Below are positions 18,657 to 27,934 of a stretch of 64,000 nt of DNA, piece after piece. A model generated the notes under the pieces. The model made no database searches and was not told where the DNA came from. It saw only the letters and a list, made by a program, of their open reading frames with translations. How positions within the stretch are numbered: the first letter of the stretch is position 1; each line of letters begins with the position of its first letter. The translations under genes were made by a program, and so were the position numbers. Source of the stretch: Defluviitaleaceae bacterium (GTDB lineage: Bacteria > Bacillota > Clostridia > Lachnospirales > WQUN01); the NCBI GenBank assembly GCA_009786535.1, contig WQRX01000003.1, positions 2,325 through 66,324 on the forward strand, read 5' to 3'.

Positions 18657-19741
18657 CATATCCGTGCTTAACTACTCCGCATGGGAGCGTTCCCATGCCC
18701 GCATTTTTCCCCGATGGTACGCGGGGGGTGGTGCGCTGCGTGGATTCGCAGGACTTGGAAAATGCGGGGGTTGCGGGCATTGTCATGAACACCTACCACC
18801 TCATGACCAAGCCCGGCGCGGCAACCGTTAAGGCGCTGGGGGGCTTGCATAAATTTTGCAATTGGAAGCGCCCCATTGTCACCGATTCGGGAGGTTTTCA
18901 AGTATTTTCCCTACTGCGGGAGAATGCAAGCATGGGGGAAATTCGCAAGGATGAAATTATCTTTCGCCGCGACGGGAAAAAGACCATACTCTCCCCCGAG
19001 AAGTGCATACAATCCCAGCTTGCCTACGGTTCGGACGTGCTTATGGCGCTGGACTATTGCACCCACCCCGAGGACAACCACGCAACACAGGCAAAATCCG
19101 TAGCTACCACCATCCGCTGGGGCGAACAGTGTATGGATACCTTCCGCAAGGGCTTAAAAACGAAAAAAGACGGGAGCGCTCCCACGCGGCAATTATTCGG
19201 CATTATCCAAGGCGGGAACGAAAAAGCACTCCGCAAGGAATGTGCCCAAGCCCTTATCCAGCAGGGATACAGCGGCTTTGGTTTTGGCGGCTGGCCATTA
19301 GACGCCCAAGGCAATTTAACCGAGGAAATTCTCGCCTACACCGCCGAGCTAATGCCTGATGAGGGCGTAAAATACGCCATGGGCGTTGGCAGGCCCGAAA
19401 ATATTGTTGCCTGTGTAAAAATGGGCTATACCCTCTTCGACTGCGTAATTCCCACCCGCGAGGCACGCCACCACCGTTTATATGTATTTAATGAGGAATT
19501 TGAAGCACCCGACCAAATTAACCTTTCCCGTCCGTTTTACAAATACCATTATATTTTGGACGATACCCACCGCCGTGATAGCCGCCCCGTTTCCGCAATA
19601 TGCGATTGCCTTGCGTGTACCCGATATTCCCGTGCGTATTTGCGTCATCTTGTAGGGATTGGGGATAGCCTTGGTTCACGGCTTGCAACCATTCATAACC
19701 TGCGTTTTTACACGATGCTTATGGAGCGGCTTACTCTTTAA
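18653..19741 (+). CDS. tRNA-guanine transglycosylase family protein, divergent
   Basis: This 362-residue enzyme is of the family that swaps guanine for a 7-deazaguanine base in tRNA. Catalytic features are kept: TDSGGFQVFS (general base Asp), ALDYCTHPE (base-recognition Asp), FGIIQGGNE (Gln) and LFDCVIPTREARHH (nucleophile Asp). Zinc ligands are present as CDCLACTR plus a downstream histidine in YLRHLVG. The specificity loop, normally GGLAVGE, reads GGWPLDAQ, so the base used may differ from preQ1. The start is a GTG with GAGGAAG upstream that overlaps the DUF2809 stop. The 3' end overlaps the convergent comEC gene by 11 bases. Confidence 0.85.
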   Translation: MTYPCLTTPHGSVPMPAFFPDGTRGVVRCVDSQDLENAGVAGIVMNTYHLMTKPGAATVKALGGLHKFCNWKRPIVTDSGGFQVFSLLRENASMGEIRKDEIIFRRDGKKTILSPEKCIQSQLAYGSDVLMALDYCTHPEDNHATQAKSVATTIRWGEQCMDTFRKGLKTKKDGSAPTRQLFGIIQGGNEKALRKECAQALIQQGYSGFGFGGWPLDAQGNLTEEILAYTAELMPDEGVKYAMGVGRPENIVACVKMGYTLFDCVIPTREARHHRLYVFNEEFEAPDQINLSRPFYKYHYILDDTHRRDSRPVSAICDCLACTRYSRAYLRHLVGIGDSLGSRLATIHNLRFYTMLMERLTL

Positions 19742-21557
19742 AAACCACAACTACGCCCCATTCATCTGCCGCGCGCTGCAATGCATCGGGTAAATGCATT
19801 TGCGGTGCATGGATATGCAGCTCGTGAATGCGTTCCATCACGGGTATCAGGCGGGCGGCATTTGCAGGGGTTGGCCACTCGGTTAGGGTTAACGTGCAAG
19901 CACGGCGTATGTTGCGGCGGTTAAGATAGCGCAGTAATTCGCGCTCGCCACCGCGCCCTGTGCCTGTTATGGTAGCGCTCCCACGATAACGGGCTACGGT
20001 GTATTCACCGTGGGTGTAAAGGCTTGTAGTTTGCGGGCGTGGGGGGAAGTTTTGTACATAAACGCACGCCATCAGCACGGCAACAGAAAATAGAAACAAA
20101 GGCAATCGGCGCTTTATTTCTTCGCCAAAGCCGCTCATTACATACGCGAAAGCAAGTAATAACGCCGCGCTTGCCAAGGCAGTGGGAACGTTCCCGCCGC
20201 CCGTAGGTACAAGGGCAAGCGGAAGCGCACCAAAGAAGCGCCCCACCCATTCCCACAATCGAAGTATGTAGTACACCACCCCCGCGGGAATTGCGGCGGC
20301 GGGTAGCCATACTAACCCCGTCAGCGCAGTAAATACGCCAAGCAAGAGTACAACCATGGCAAACGGGATAATAATTACATTGGCAAACACGCTGTATAGC
20401 GGTATTTCGTAGAAATGGAAGGCGAAAATAATGTAGGTGGAAAAGGTAGCCGCCATGCTAACGGCGAGCCCGTTGCGGAACTTTCCGTAGGCGGGCATTC
20501 GCGCAAGGGTAAGCAAACGTTCAATGGGCGCGGAAAGTATGGCAATGCCGTACACCGCGCTAAAGGAAAGCTGAAAACCCACGTTAAAAAGCATCAGCGG
20601 TTCGTAGATAAGCAACGCAACGCACGCCCAGCTTATGGTGGTAATTAAGTCATAATCGCGGTACAAAACGCGGGCAAAAACAAGCACTCCACCCATGGTA
20701 ACGGCGCGGACGGTGGCGATTGCCGCGCCCGTCATTAGGCAGTATAAAACCATAATGCCCAGCGTAAGCAAGCCCGCGCGGCGCGGCTGCAAAAACTTCC
20801 CAAGTACTGCGTTTACCGCCAGCGTTAAAATGGTCACATGCAAGCCCGAAATGGAAAGAATATGCCGTATACCCGCAACGCGGTAAATTTCTACCAAGTC
20901 GCGGTCAAGGTCTTCGCGGTCGCCCAATACCATAGAGCGGATAATACCCGCCTCCTGCGCAGGAAGCACGGCATCAAAAACGGCGGCTAAACGGTCGCGC
21001 ACTAGGCGCATCCGCACAAAAAAATTTATATATACATCGCCCGTAACAATTTCCGTCGGCCATATAACGGCGTCCATTTTCTGCGAACGCAAATGCAAAA
21101 ACGCATCGTAGCCACCGGGGTTGACGGCACGTTCCAGGGGAAGCAATTCCCCCGTTACTATTACGCGTTGCCCCATTTCCAAGCGCGGAAGGTGCGGGCG
21201 CATATATACCATTAACCGATATTGCCCGCCGTGCATCGCATGTTCCCCTACAAAAACCACGCGCTGGTTACCCCCTGCCGTAAGCCCGCCCGTATCCACT
21301 ACCCGCCCAACCATAGTACGATGCACAGGCTCGGTTATCGCAAGGTCAAACCGCCCAACCGAACGCACCGCCCCAAGCATAAAAAAAAGCAAAAATAAAA
21401 ATACCGGCCAATACCGATATTTCCAAAACAACACACTGCAAAGCGGTACCCCAAGCAAGCCCAAGCCCCATGGGAGCGTTCCCGCCCCCGCAAGCACCCC
21501 CAATATTAAAAAACCCAGCGCCCAAATAATTGGGCGCACTACAGCGGTTTTACTCAT
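19731..21557 (-). CDS. comEC: ComEC/Rec2-type DNA uptake channel with a degenerate C-terminal domain
   Basis: This 608-residue membrane protein is the channel that passes single-stranded DNA into the cell. An N-terminal hydrophobic pair and an OB-like domain (about 60-180) come first. The competence domain follows, with the signature RHILSISGLHVTILTLAV (about residues 230-247) and many helices. Residues about 510-608 follow the order of a metallo-beta-lactamase domain, but the metal-binding His-x-His-x-Asp-His site is absent (TLTEWPTPANAAR lies at that place). The start at 21557 has CAGGGGAAG upstream and overlaps the GerM stop by eight bases. Confidence 0.88.
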   Translation of the reverse strand: MSKTAVVRPIIWALGFLILGVLAGAGTLPWGLGLLGVPLCSVLFWKYRYWPVFLFLLFFMLGAVRSVGRFDLAITEPVHRTMVGRVVDTGGLTAGGNQRVVFVGEHAMHGGQYRLMVYMRPHLPRLEMGQRVIVTGELLPLERAVNPGGYDAFLHLRSQKMDAVIWPTEIVTGDVYINFFVRMRLVRDRLAAVFDAVLPAQEAGIIRSMVLGDREDLDRDLVEIYRVAGIRHILSISGLHVTILTLAVNAVLGKFLQPRRAGLLTLGIMVLYCLMTGAAIATVRAVTMGGVLVFARVLYRDYDLITTISWACVALLIYEPLMLFNVGFQLSFSAVYGIAILSAPIERLLTLARMPAYGKFRNGLAVSMAATFSTYIIFAFHFYEIPLYSVFANVIIIPFAMVVLLLGVFTALTGLVWLPAAAIPAGVVYYILRLWEWVGRFFGALPLALVPTGGGNVPTALASAALLLAFAYVMSGFGEEIKRRLPLFLFSVAVLMACVYVQNFPPRPQTTSLYTHGEYTVARYRGSATITGTGRGGERELLRYLNRRNIRRACTLTLTEWPTPANAARLIPVMERIHELHIHAPQMHLPDALQRAADEWGVVVVFKE

Positions 21558-22575
21558 CTTCCCCTGTATACCAGCCAAAGTAAAATTCATCCACCAAAAT
21601 AATGTCATGGTCGTACACAAACGCCAAATCAAAGCCCGTTACGCCGTGGAAGGTATCCATACGGTGCGAGTCAATGAGAAAGAAAGCATAGCGCACGGGT
21701 ACACGGTTATTTCCCGTTAGGGTTAGCGTATTTACAATACTTTGCAGCATAAGGCGCGCCTGTTCGGGCGTGCCTGTAAAACGGGTATAAAAGTCCTCCG
21801 AGAAGTCCACATAAATACTATTACTGGGCGCATCTACGGTAACGGCGCGTATGCGTGTTTCGGGTGGGATAAGGCGCTGGGCGTTTTCATACATAGGACC
21901 GGATATAAGATAGCGCAGCTTTTCTTCTGCCAGACGATGCAAGTCTACATAGCCGTCCACAAAGGTTTCGGTAATTAGCCCTTCGTCGTAGGCGTCAACG
22001 AAATAAAGCGTTATGGTGCGCGAACGCATGATACCCGGGGAAATTGTGGGGTTATTGGCAACGGTAGCTAAGCTTTCAATGCGTAGGGCAGAGGTGTCCC
22101 AATATTCCTCGTCGCGTATCCATTCGGCAAAGTGGACGTAGGGCTTTTCCCCCTCGCCATGCACCCAAAATACCACGCGCTCCACCTCGGGCAATTGCGT
22201 AAGGGTAAGGGTAAGCCCCGCGCGTAATAATGATTGCTCCATAAGCGTAAGTCCGCGAAAATCTGCGGGCAATGCAACGCCCACGGTATATTCGTGGTGG
22301 GTAATATCGACAACGCCAAGCCCATACGGCCACAAGCCCGTAAGCCCCGCAGGGGGGTTGTAAAACCGGGTAATCATTTCCCAAACCTGTGCATGGGTAC
22401 TGTGGGAGAGCAAAACAATTTCCGTACTTTCCAAGCGCCCCGTTACCTCGTTGTAATAGAAAACCCGCGTACCCTCGTCGTTTCCGCTGTAGCGGGCATT
22501 TACTAGTAAGGCAATGCCAATTACCGCAGGCACAATGGCGACAATTAAAATAAACGGCATAATCGCTTTTTTCAT
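21550..22575 (-). CDS. GerM-domain lipoprotein-like or membrane-anchored protein
   Basis: This 341-residue protein has an N-terminal hydrophobic anchor (residues 4-25) and two copies of the GerMN fold. The second is clear near LITETFVDGYVDLHRLAEEK through VTVDAPSNSIYVDFSEDF. GerM acts in spore germination and sporulation, probably at the cell wall. The start directly abuts the stop of the histidine kinase, and GAAGGAGCG gives a ribosome binding site inside the kinase end. It is the third gene of a regulator-kinase-GerM-comEC operon. Confidence 0.85.
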   Translation of the reverse strand: MKKAIMPFILIVAIVPAVIGIALLVNARYSGNDEGTRVFYYNEVTGRLESTEIVLLSHSTHAQVWEMITRFYNPPAGLTGLWPYGLGVVDITHHEYTVGVALPADFRGLTLMEQSLLRAGLTLTLTQLPEVERVVFWVHGEGEKPYVHFAEWIRDEEYWDTSALRIESLATVANNPTISPGIMRSRTITLYFVDAYDEGLITETFVDGYVDLHRLAEEKLRYLISGPMYENAQRLIPPETRIRAVTVDAPSNSIYVDFSEDFYTRFTGTPEQARLMLQSIVNTLTLTGNNRVPVRYAFFLIDSHRMDTFHGVTGFDLAFVYDHDIILVDEFYFGWYTGEDE

Positions 22576-24003
22576 CTAATCGCTCCTTCTAATGGGCAGG
22601 CGCACGATAAATACCGTGCCTTCGTCGGGCTTTGAGCTTACGCGTATCGTCCCCTTGTGAGCAACTACCGCCGAATGGGAAATGGAAAGCCCAAGCCCCG
22701 TACCGCCCGTTTCGCGGTCGCGGGCTTTATCCACGCGGTAAAAACGGTTAAATATCTTGCTTTGCTCCCCTTCGGGTATGCCCATGCCCGTATCCTGTAC
22801 GCTAATGTAAGCAAATTGGTGGTCGCCGTCTACGGCAACTTTTACCGTTCCGCCATTGGGGGTATATTTTATGCCATTTTCGACTATATTTGAGATGGCG
22901 AGTGTAAGCTTAATTTCATCGGCTTCAATTTGGACAGGCCGCACATCGTCATAAATAAGGGAAATATCCTTTTGTTCGGAAAGGGGGGTTAGCCGTTTAA
23001 TAATATCCTCCACCGTTTTATTCATGGAAATAGAGGAGATATTTAACCCCTGCTCGCGCTGGTCTATACGTACAAGGGCAAGCAGGTCGTTATTAATGGT
23101 GGTCATACGGTCTACTTCGTTTACGATGTCTTGCAGGAATTCACGGTACATTTCCTCGGGTGCGTGTTCCTGCAAAAGAATAGACTCGGAAAGCACCTTC
23201 ATGCTGGAAAGGGGCGTTTTTAACTCATGCGATACGTTGGAAACAAATTCCTCGCGGGTTTTTTCTACCTGCTCCAGTTTTTCCGCCATGGAGTTAAAGG
23301 CTTCGGCAAGGGTTGCGTATTCGTCACGACCTGTAATTTCCTCTATGCGCTGCTCTAACTGCCCCGTTGCCATGCGCTGTACCACGCGCAAAATAGTACG
23401 CAACGGGCGTATGAGTGTGTCCGCCGTGATAAAAACCACAATAACAACTACAATGCTAACCAACACAATAATCCACAGGAGGGTACGGCGCAGTTCGTCC
23501 AAGGTTTCAAAAATATCGGCAACGCTGTTTACCAAAAGCACCGCACCTATGCGCTCGGTTGCGTCAAATGCACTGGTAATGGACATGGTGGAATACAGGG
23601 CGATTTCGTCCCGCCGCAGGTTGGTGGTGTCGTACCCTTCCACGGCGCGCATTACTTCGGGGATAATTACCGTTTGCCCAAAGCGCGTTTCGGCAGAATC
23701 GTAAATTACCTGCATTGCGTCGTTAAAAACCAGTATGCGCATGTCCCAATCCGAGCTTCGCAAATCCAAATTCCTATTCAAAGCACTACGCGCCCAGGCG
23801 GACGTTTCTAATAAGTCAAAGCCCTCCGCCGCCACAATGTTGGAAACAAGAAAAGCGGTGCGCCGCATCTCACTTGAGCGCTCACCGATATAGTCGTCCT
23901 CGATATGCGCCATAACCGCGAAAAAAAACACGGCAAGGGGAACTACGCTTAGTACCGCATAGCTAAATGCCAGCTTAAAACGCAGGCTAAACAACCAACG
24001 CAT
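22576..24003 (-). CDS. Sensor histidine kinase, WalK/ResE-like
   Basis: This 475-residue membrane kinase has helix 1 at residues 10-28 and an extracellular sensor domain at about 30-165. Helix 2 is at about 168-190 and the HAMP domain at about 190-245. The HisKA box reads FVSNVSHELKTPLSS, with the phosphorylated His near residue 260. The ATPase N, G1, F and G2 boxes are also present (NIVENGIKYTP, DTGMGIP, FNRFYRVDKARDRETGGTGLGL). It is expected to phosphorylate the regulator encoded upstream. The start ATG is two bases from a leftover regulator-tail fragment. Confidence 0.94.
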   Translation of the reverse strand: MRWLFSLRFKLAFSYAVLSVVPLAVFFFAVMAHIEDDYIGERSSEMRRTAFLVSNIVAAEGFDLLETSAWARSALNRNLDLRSSDWDMRILVFNDAMQVIYDSAETRFGQTVIIPEVMRAVEGYDTTNLRRDEIALYSTMSITSAFDATERIGAVLLVNSVADIFETLDELRRTLLWIIVLVSIVVVIVVFITADTLIRPLRTILRVVQRMATGQLEQRIEEITGRDEYATLAEAFNSMAEKLEQVEKTREEFVSNVSHELKTPLSSMKVLSESILLQEHAPEEMYREFLQDIVNEVDRMTTINNDLLALVRIDQREQGLNISSISMNKTVEDIIKRLTPLSEQKDISLIYDDVRPVQIEADEIKLTLAISNIVENGIKYTPNGGTVKVAVDGDHQFAYISVQDTGMGIPEGEQSKIFNRFYRVDKARDRETGGTGLGLSISHSAVVAHKGTIRVSSKPDEGTVFIVRLPIRRSD

Positions 24004-24004
24004 T

Positions 24005-24040
24005 TTATCTAAAATAGTAGCCTACCCCCCACTTAGTGGT
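24005..24040 (-). pseudogene. Leftover duplicate of the last 11 codons of a response regulator gene
   Basis: Read on the minus strand, this encodes TTKWGVGYYFR followed by TAA. It repeats the end of the intact regulator (STKWGVGYYFR then TGA at 24066), but 7 of its codons, counting the stop, use different third bases. It ends one base before the kinase ATG. It is probably the remnant of an earlier regulator gene whose body was replaced or lost. Confidence 0.8.
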
Positions 24041-24065
24041 TTTAACTCGGAGAAATAAGGTGTTG

Positions 24066-24749
24066 TCACCTAAAGTAATAGCCAACGCCCCACTTGGTGG
24101 AAATATACTTCGGGTCGCTCGGGTTTTCTTCAATTTTTTCGCGCAGGCGGCGCACATGTACGTCTACGGTGCGTACATCGCCTGTGTTATCCGCACCCCA
24201 TATGCGGGTGAGCAGTTCCTCCCGCTCAAATACGCGACCGATATTATGCATAAAGAATTCCAGTAAATCGTATTCCCGCGCGGTAAGATTTATTTCCTTT
24301 TCCCGCACGAAAACCCGCCGCGCCTGTGTATCCACGTTAATATCGCGCAGGGCTAAGCTTTCCGCCTTCTTAGGTACAGGCTTTGCCACTGCCGTGCGGC
24401 GAAGAATCGCTTTTATCCGTGCTTTTAGCTCAAGAATGTTAAAGGGCTTGGTAATGTAGTCGTCTGCGCCGTATTCCAGTCCCATGATTTTATCCATGTC
24501 GTCGTCCTTTGCCGTAACCATTACCACGGGCACGTCGGAAAATTCGCGTATTTGCTGGCATACTTCCGTACCCTCCAGCTTGGGAAGCATTACGTCCAGG
24601 ATAATGGCGTCGTACTTGTTATCCCGTGCAAGCTGCAGTGCTTCCTCGCCGTCGTAGGCGGCGTCTACCTGCATACCGTCCTGCTCCAGGCTAAATTTGA
24701 TGCCTTTTACAATACTCTTTTCATCGTCTACTACCAAAATGGCCGGCAT
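24066..24749 (-). CDS. OmpR/PhoB-family response regulator, WalR-like
   Basis: This 227-residue protein has a receiver domain with DDEKS acidic residues near the N-terminus and the phosphorylated Asp in AIILDVMLPKLEG (about residue 52). The conserved Lys is in DYITKPFN. The C-terminal winged helix has the usual LTAREYDLLEFF and VDVHVRRLREKIE segments and ends in WGVGYYFR. Its partner kinase follows 62 bases downstream. The GACGAGGTGACC sequence gives the ribosome binding site. Confidence 0.95.
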   Translation of the reverse strand: MPAILVVDDEKSIVKGIKFSLEQDGMQVDAAYDGEEALQLARDNKYDAIILDVMLPKLEGTEVCQQIREFSDVPVVMVTAKDDDMDKIMGLEYGADDYITKPFNILELKARIKAILRRTAVAKPVPKKAESLALRDINVDTQARRVFVREKEINLTAREYDLLEFFMHNIGRVFEREELLTRIWGADNTGDVRTVDVHVRRLREKIEENPSDPKYISTKWGVGYYFR

Positions 24750-24808
24750 AGGTCACCTCGTAAATTTTTATTATCCAATACACTGCCGCTTTGCTTCGCA
24801 AAACAGCG

Positions 24809-25462
24809 CTACCTCACTATAACTAATGGTCTTAGCCGTTCAAAAATCGTGTTGCCGATACCCGAAATATTTAAAAGCTCCTCTACGCGGGTAAAGCCGC
24901 CGTGGGTTTCGCGGTAGTCGATGATGCTCTGCGCCCTTGCAGGACCAATGTTGGGAAGGGTCTGAAGCTCCGCAAGGGACGCCGTGTTAAGACAAATTAG
25001 GCCGTCGTCCGCGGCGGCGGGAATGCGCTCCTGCCGGGGCACCCCGTCGGTTATTACTTCAACGGTATAGTCCCCCAACGTGGGTACAATAATTTGCATT
25101 GCATCGCGCAGAGGTGCGGCTAAATTTAACCGCGTAAGGTCGGCATACTTTGTGTAACCCCCCGCCTTTTTCACCGCGTCTACTATCCGTGTGTTGGCAG
25201 GCAATTGAAAAACCCCGGGTGTATATACTGCCCCCAGTATATGTATGACGTAATACGTTGCCGGAGGTTCTTCCGCCGCAAGCTCCTCTACAATTTCGGG
25301 CGGCGGCGCATCGTCTGCAAAAACTACCCCCTGCACCCGTTCGGGTTGCGCATCGCCTGCGGGCAATCCCACGCGCGTGATAAACAGCACACCCATAAAA
25401 ATAATACAGGCGATGCCCAAAAATATGTAAACATGCTGCTTTAAAAATTCTTTCACGTCCAT
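24809..25462 (-). CDS. comEA: ComEA-type DNA receptor with SLBB and helix-hairpin-helix domains
   Basis: This 217-residue protein has one N-terminal membrane helix (residues 10-30) and a linker rich in Pro, Ala and Glu. An SLBB-like domain spans about 68-130 (YYVIHILGAVYTPGVFQLP). A C-terminal double helix-hairpin-helix binds DNA (LNTASLAELQTLPNIGPARA near residue 160). It captures DNA at the cell surface for ComEC. It lies 59 bases upstream of the regulator gene on the same strand, so uptake genes flank the two-component pair. Confidence 0.92.
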   Translation of the reverse strand: MDVKEFLKQHVYIFLGIACIIFMGVLFITRVGLPAGDAQPERVQGVVFADDAPPPEIVEELAAEEPPATYYVIHILGAVYTPGVFQLPANTRIVDAVKKAGGYTKYADLTRLNLAAPLRDAMQIIVPTLGDYTVEVITDGVPRQERIPAAADDGLICLNTASLAELQTLPNIGPARAQSIIDYRETHGGFTRVEELLNISGIGNTIFERLRPLVIVR

Positions 25463-25490
25463 AACCCCTAACAGAAAGGAAATGATTTAC

Positions 25491-26939
25491 ATGAAAACCC
25501 TGCATTTACTGGCATTTGCGCTAACCCTAGCCGCCATACCCATTACCGCCTACGCGGAAGAGGATGCGCCTTACGAAGAAAGCGCGCTTATTCTCCCCCA
25601 GCCGCCGCCCTACACCGCAGGGGGCGTGGCGGTTATGTGTGCCGAAACGGGGCTAATCCTGTACGGCAACGAGCATCACACCCAATTCTACCCCGCCAGC
25701 GTTACCAAAGTGATGACCGCGCTTGTGGTACTGGACCATGTGCAGGATTTAAGCGAGCGGTTCGAATTTTCGTACCACTCGGTGTTCTCTATTCCGCGTA
25801 ATTCCAGCCATATTTCCATGGACGTTGGGGAAACGCTTAGCATATACCAAGCACTGCACGGGCTTATGGTACGTTCCGCCAACGAGGTGGCCATTGCCCT
25901 TGCGGAATACGTAGCAGGCAGCGAAGAGGAGTTTGTCACTCTTATGAACCGCCGCGCCGCTTCCCTTGGTGCTGTAAATACCGTGTTTAAAAACCCAACG
26001 GGCTTGCCCGCCAACGGGCACGTAACTACCGCGTATGATATGGCACTCATCATGCGCGAAGCGGTGCGCCGCTACCCCGAAATTTTTACGGGCATTATTT
26101 CCACACGGCAGTTTGCTATCCCGCCTACAGAGCGCCAGCCCGATACGCGCTTCTTAAATACCACCAACCAATTGATACGTCACGGCACGCCCTATTACAA
26201 CCCCCACGTAATCGGCTCAAAAACGGGCTGGACGCACGCCGCAGGCAATACGCTGGTAACGTATGCACAGTATAACGACCGCCGTTTAATCGTGAGCATT
26301 TTGCAAGGAGCGGGAACCGACCCCTTCCGCGAAACCAATGCCCTATTAAACTTCGCCTTTCGGTTGCCTTATGAGGAGCGCATCATCTTCAACGCAGGCT
26401 CGTATAAGCGCATCGTCCCCGTTTACCAAGAAATTGACGGCGAACAGACGGAAATTTACCGCCTCATTTTACAAGCCGACGAGGACATTTCCCATTATTT
26501 GCCCATTACCTTTGACCTTACGCAATTGCGCTTCGACCTTAGCGTACCGCAGCAACTATCTGCGCCTGTACAGGAAGGCGACGTGCTTGGCAATGTAGCA
26601 ATATACGCACAAAACGTGCGCTTAAACAATGCACAGTTGCGGGCGCAAAGCACCGTAGAAATACAAACCCCCGAAGCCCCCGCCTACGACGAGGAAGAAA
26701 CCGTCTTCGTATATCTACCCGATGCCTTTACCGAAGCAACCACCCCTACAACGCCCCTAAACGACTTGCTGGAAAACCTGCGCTACAGCGAACAACTGGA
26801 GCAGCTTGCTGTGCCGCTAACGGTGGGGTTCTTTGGGTTATTTTTTACCATTATTGCTTTTGCGGCGCGGCGCAAGCGCAAGCGCAAGATACGGCACGAT
26901 TATTCCCGCTATGCAAATGTGTATCGTTATCGCCGCTAA
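25491..26939 (+). CDS. D-alanyl-D-alanine carboxypeptidase, DacF-like (penicillin-binding)
   Basis: This 482-residue secreted enzyme trims pentapeptides in peptidoglycan. It has a signal peptide (residues 1-22, cleavage after AYA) and the S-x-x-K motif (PASVTKVM). The SxN motif reads RSANEVA and the KTG motif SKTGWTH. A C-terminal beta domain follows, with a membrane anchor near residues 445-465 and a basic tail (RRKRKRKIRH). The ATG at 25491 has GAAAGGA ten bases upstream. It is divergent from comEA, so the two share a short promoter region. Confidence 0.94.
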   Translation: MKTLHLLAFALTLAAIPITAYAEEDAPYEESALILPQPPPYTAGGVAVMCAETGLILYGNEHHTQFYPASVTKVMTALVVLDHVQDLSERFEFSYHSVFSIPRNSSHISMDVGETLSIYQALHGLMVRSANEVAIALAEYVAGSEEEFVTLMNRRAASLGAVNTVFKNPTGLPANGHVTTAYDMALIMREAVRRYPEIFTGIISTRQFAIPPTERQPDTRFLNTTNQLIRHGTPYYNPHVIGSKTGWTHAAGNTLVTYAQYNDRRLIVSILQGAGTDPFRETNALLNFAFRLPYEERIIFNAGSYKRIVPVYQEIDGEQTEIYRLILQADEDISHYLPITFDLTQLRFDLSVPQQLSAPVQEGDVLGNVAIYAQNVRLNNAQLRAQSTVEIQTPEAPAYDEEETVFVYLPDAFTEATTPTTPLNDLLENLRYSEQLEQLAVPLTVGFFGLFFTIIAFAARRKRKRKIRHDYSRYANVYRYRR

Positions 26940-26949
26940 GATACTACCA

Positions 26950-27858
26950 TTAAGTTAAAGCGTTACGCAACTTTTTAAACAAATCCAGAAAAATTGCATC
27001 GCGGTTTAGATAAAAGGCTACCTTCATGGCGTGGCGGTCTGCGCTGTGCAGGTAGCCGTTGTCATACGACGGCACGGGTGCGGGGGTGGTATAGGCTTTA
27101 ACAAATTCTTCGCCCATTAGCCACGCAACTACGGAAATGTCCCAAATTACGCGGCTCCATGTTTCGCCGCCGCCGTCTTCGTTTACAGCTTTGTCGCAGG
27201 TAATTTCATATAAATAGTTGCCAAGGGGGGACTTGCCTTTCATATGCTCACGTAATTCGGGCCCGGTAGTTGTAAGGTGCGAAACTGTTCCCATGCAGGG
27301 CATTTGCACCAACGCGCAACCGCTGTTAAATACCACGCGTGCCGCGGCAATGTCCTGCACCATATTAAACTCTGCCCAGCTTAAAATCGGCCACGAATGC
27401 GCTTGCCCGCCCAGCCATACCACTACAATGTTTTTGCGGATAGCGGGTACCATCAATAACGCAGATGCTACATTGGTTATCGCGCCGATGGTAAGTACAT
27501 ACAGCGGGTTTTCGGGGGAATGCTCCAGCGCGCGTTTTACAAGGTCGCGGGCGGCTTCGCTTTCCACAGGGGTGTATTCGTCAGGCAAATAGGTGGTGCT
27601 TCCGCGGTAAGCGGGGAAGCCTTCACGCCCGCACAGGGGTAATACGCGAAGGATTTCCTCGTAGCTTTTTTCCATGCCCTCCGCAGGCGTTTCGGCACGC
27701 ACGTTGGAAAAAGGCGCCGCGTATACCGCAAGCGGGTTAATTTTTTCCTTGCTAAGCAAAAAATACGCCAGCGCATATTGGTCGTCTATTTCGTTGTAGG
27801 TGTCGGTATCCAGCACGGCATTTACAATGCCTGTGGGTGGTTCAAGCAAATTTTTCAT
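26950..27858 (-). CDS. Inosine-uridine preferring nucleoside hydrolase family protein
   Basis: This 302-residue protein has the N-terminal calcium-binding motif DTDTYNEIDDQYAL (D-x-D-x(n)-DD). It also has an internal VLTIGAITNVASAL segment typical of the family. It should cleave the N-glycosidic bond of nucleosides to free base and ribose. The start at 27858 has AAAGGGGG upstream. An earlier in-frame start lacks a site. It is convergent with the carboxypeptidase gene. Confidence 0.9.
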   Translation of the reverse strand: MKNLLEPPTGIVNAVLDTDTYNEIDDQYALAYFLLSKEKINPLAVYAAPFSNVRAETPAEGMEKSYEEILRVLPLCGREGFPAYRGSTTYLPDEYTPVESEAARDLVKRALEHSPENPLYVLTIGAITNVASALLMVPAIRKNIVVVWLGGQAHSWPILSWAEFNMVQDIAAARVVFNSGCALVQMPCMGTVSHLTTTGPELREHMKGKSPLGNYLYEITCDKAVNEDGGGETWSRVIWDISVVAWLMGEEFVKAYTTPAPVPSYDNGYLHSADRHAMKVAFYLNRDAIFLDLFKKLRNALT

Positions 27859-27934
27859 AGGAATACCCCCTTTTTTATGTATAATACGCGAACAACGAAA
27901 AGGGGGCAAACTTTATAGCAACATTAACGCTTAC

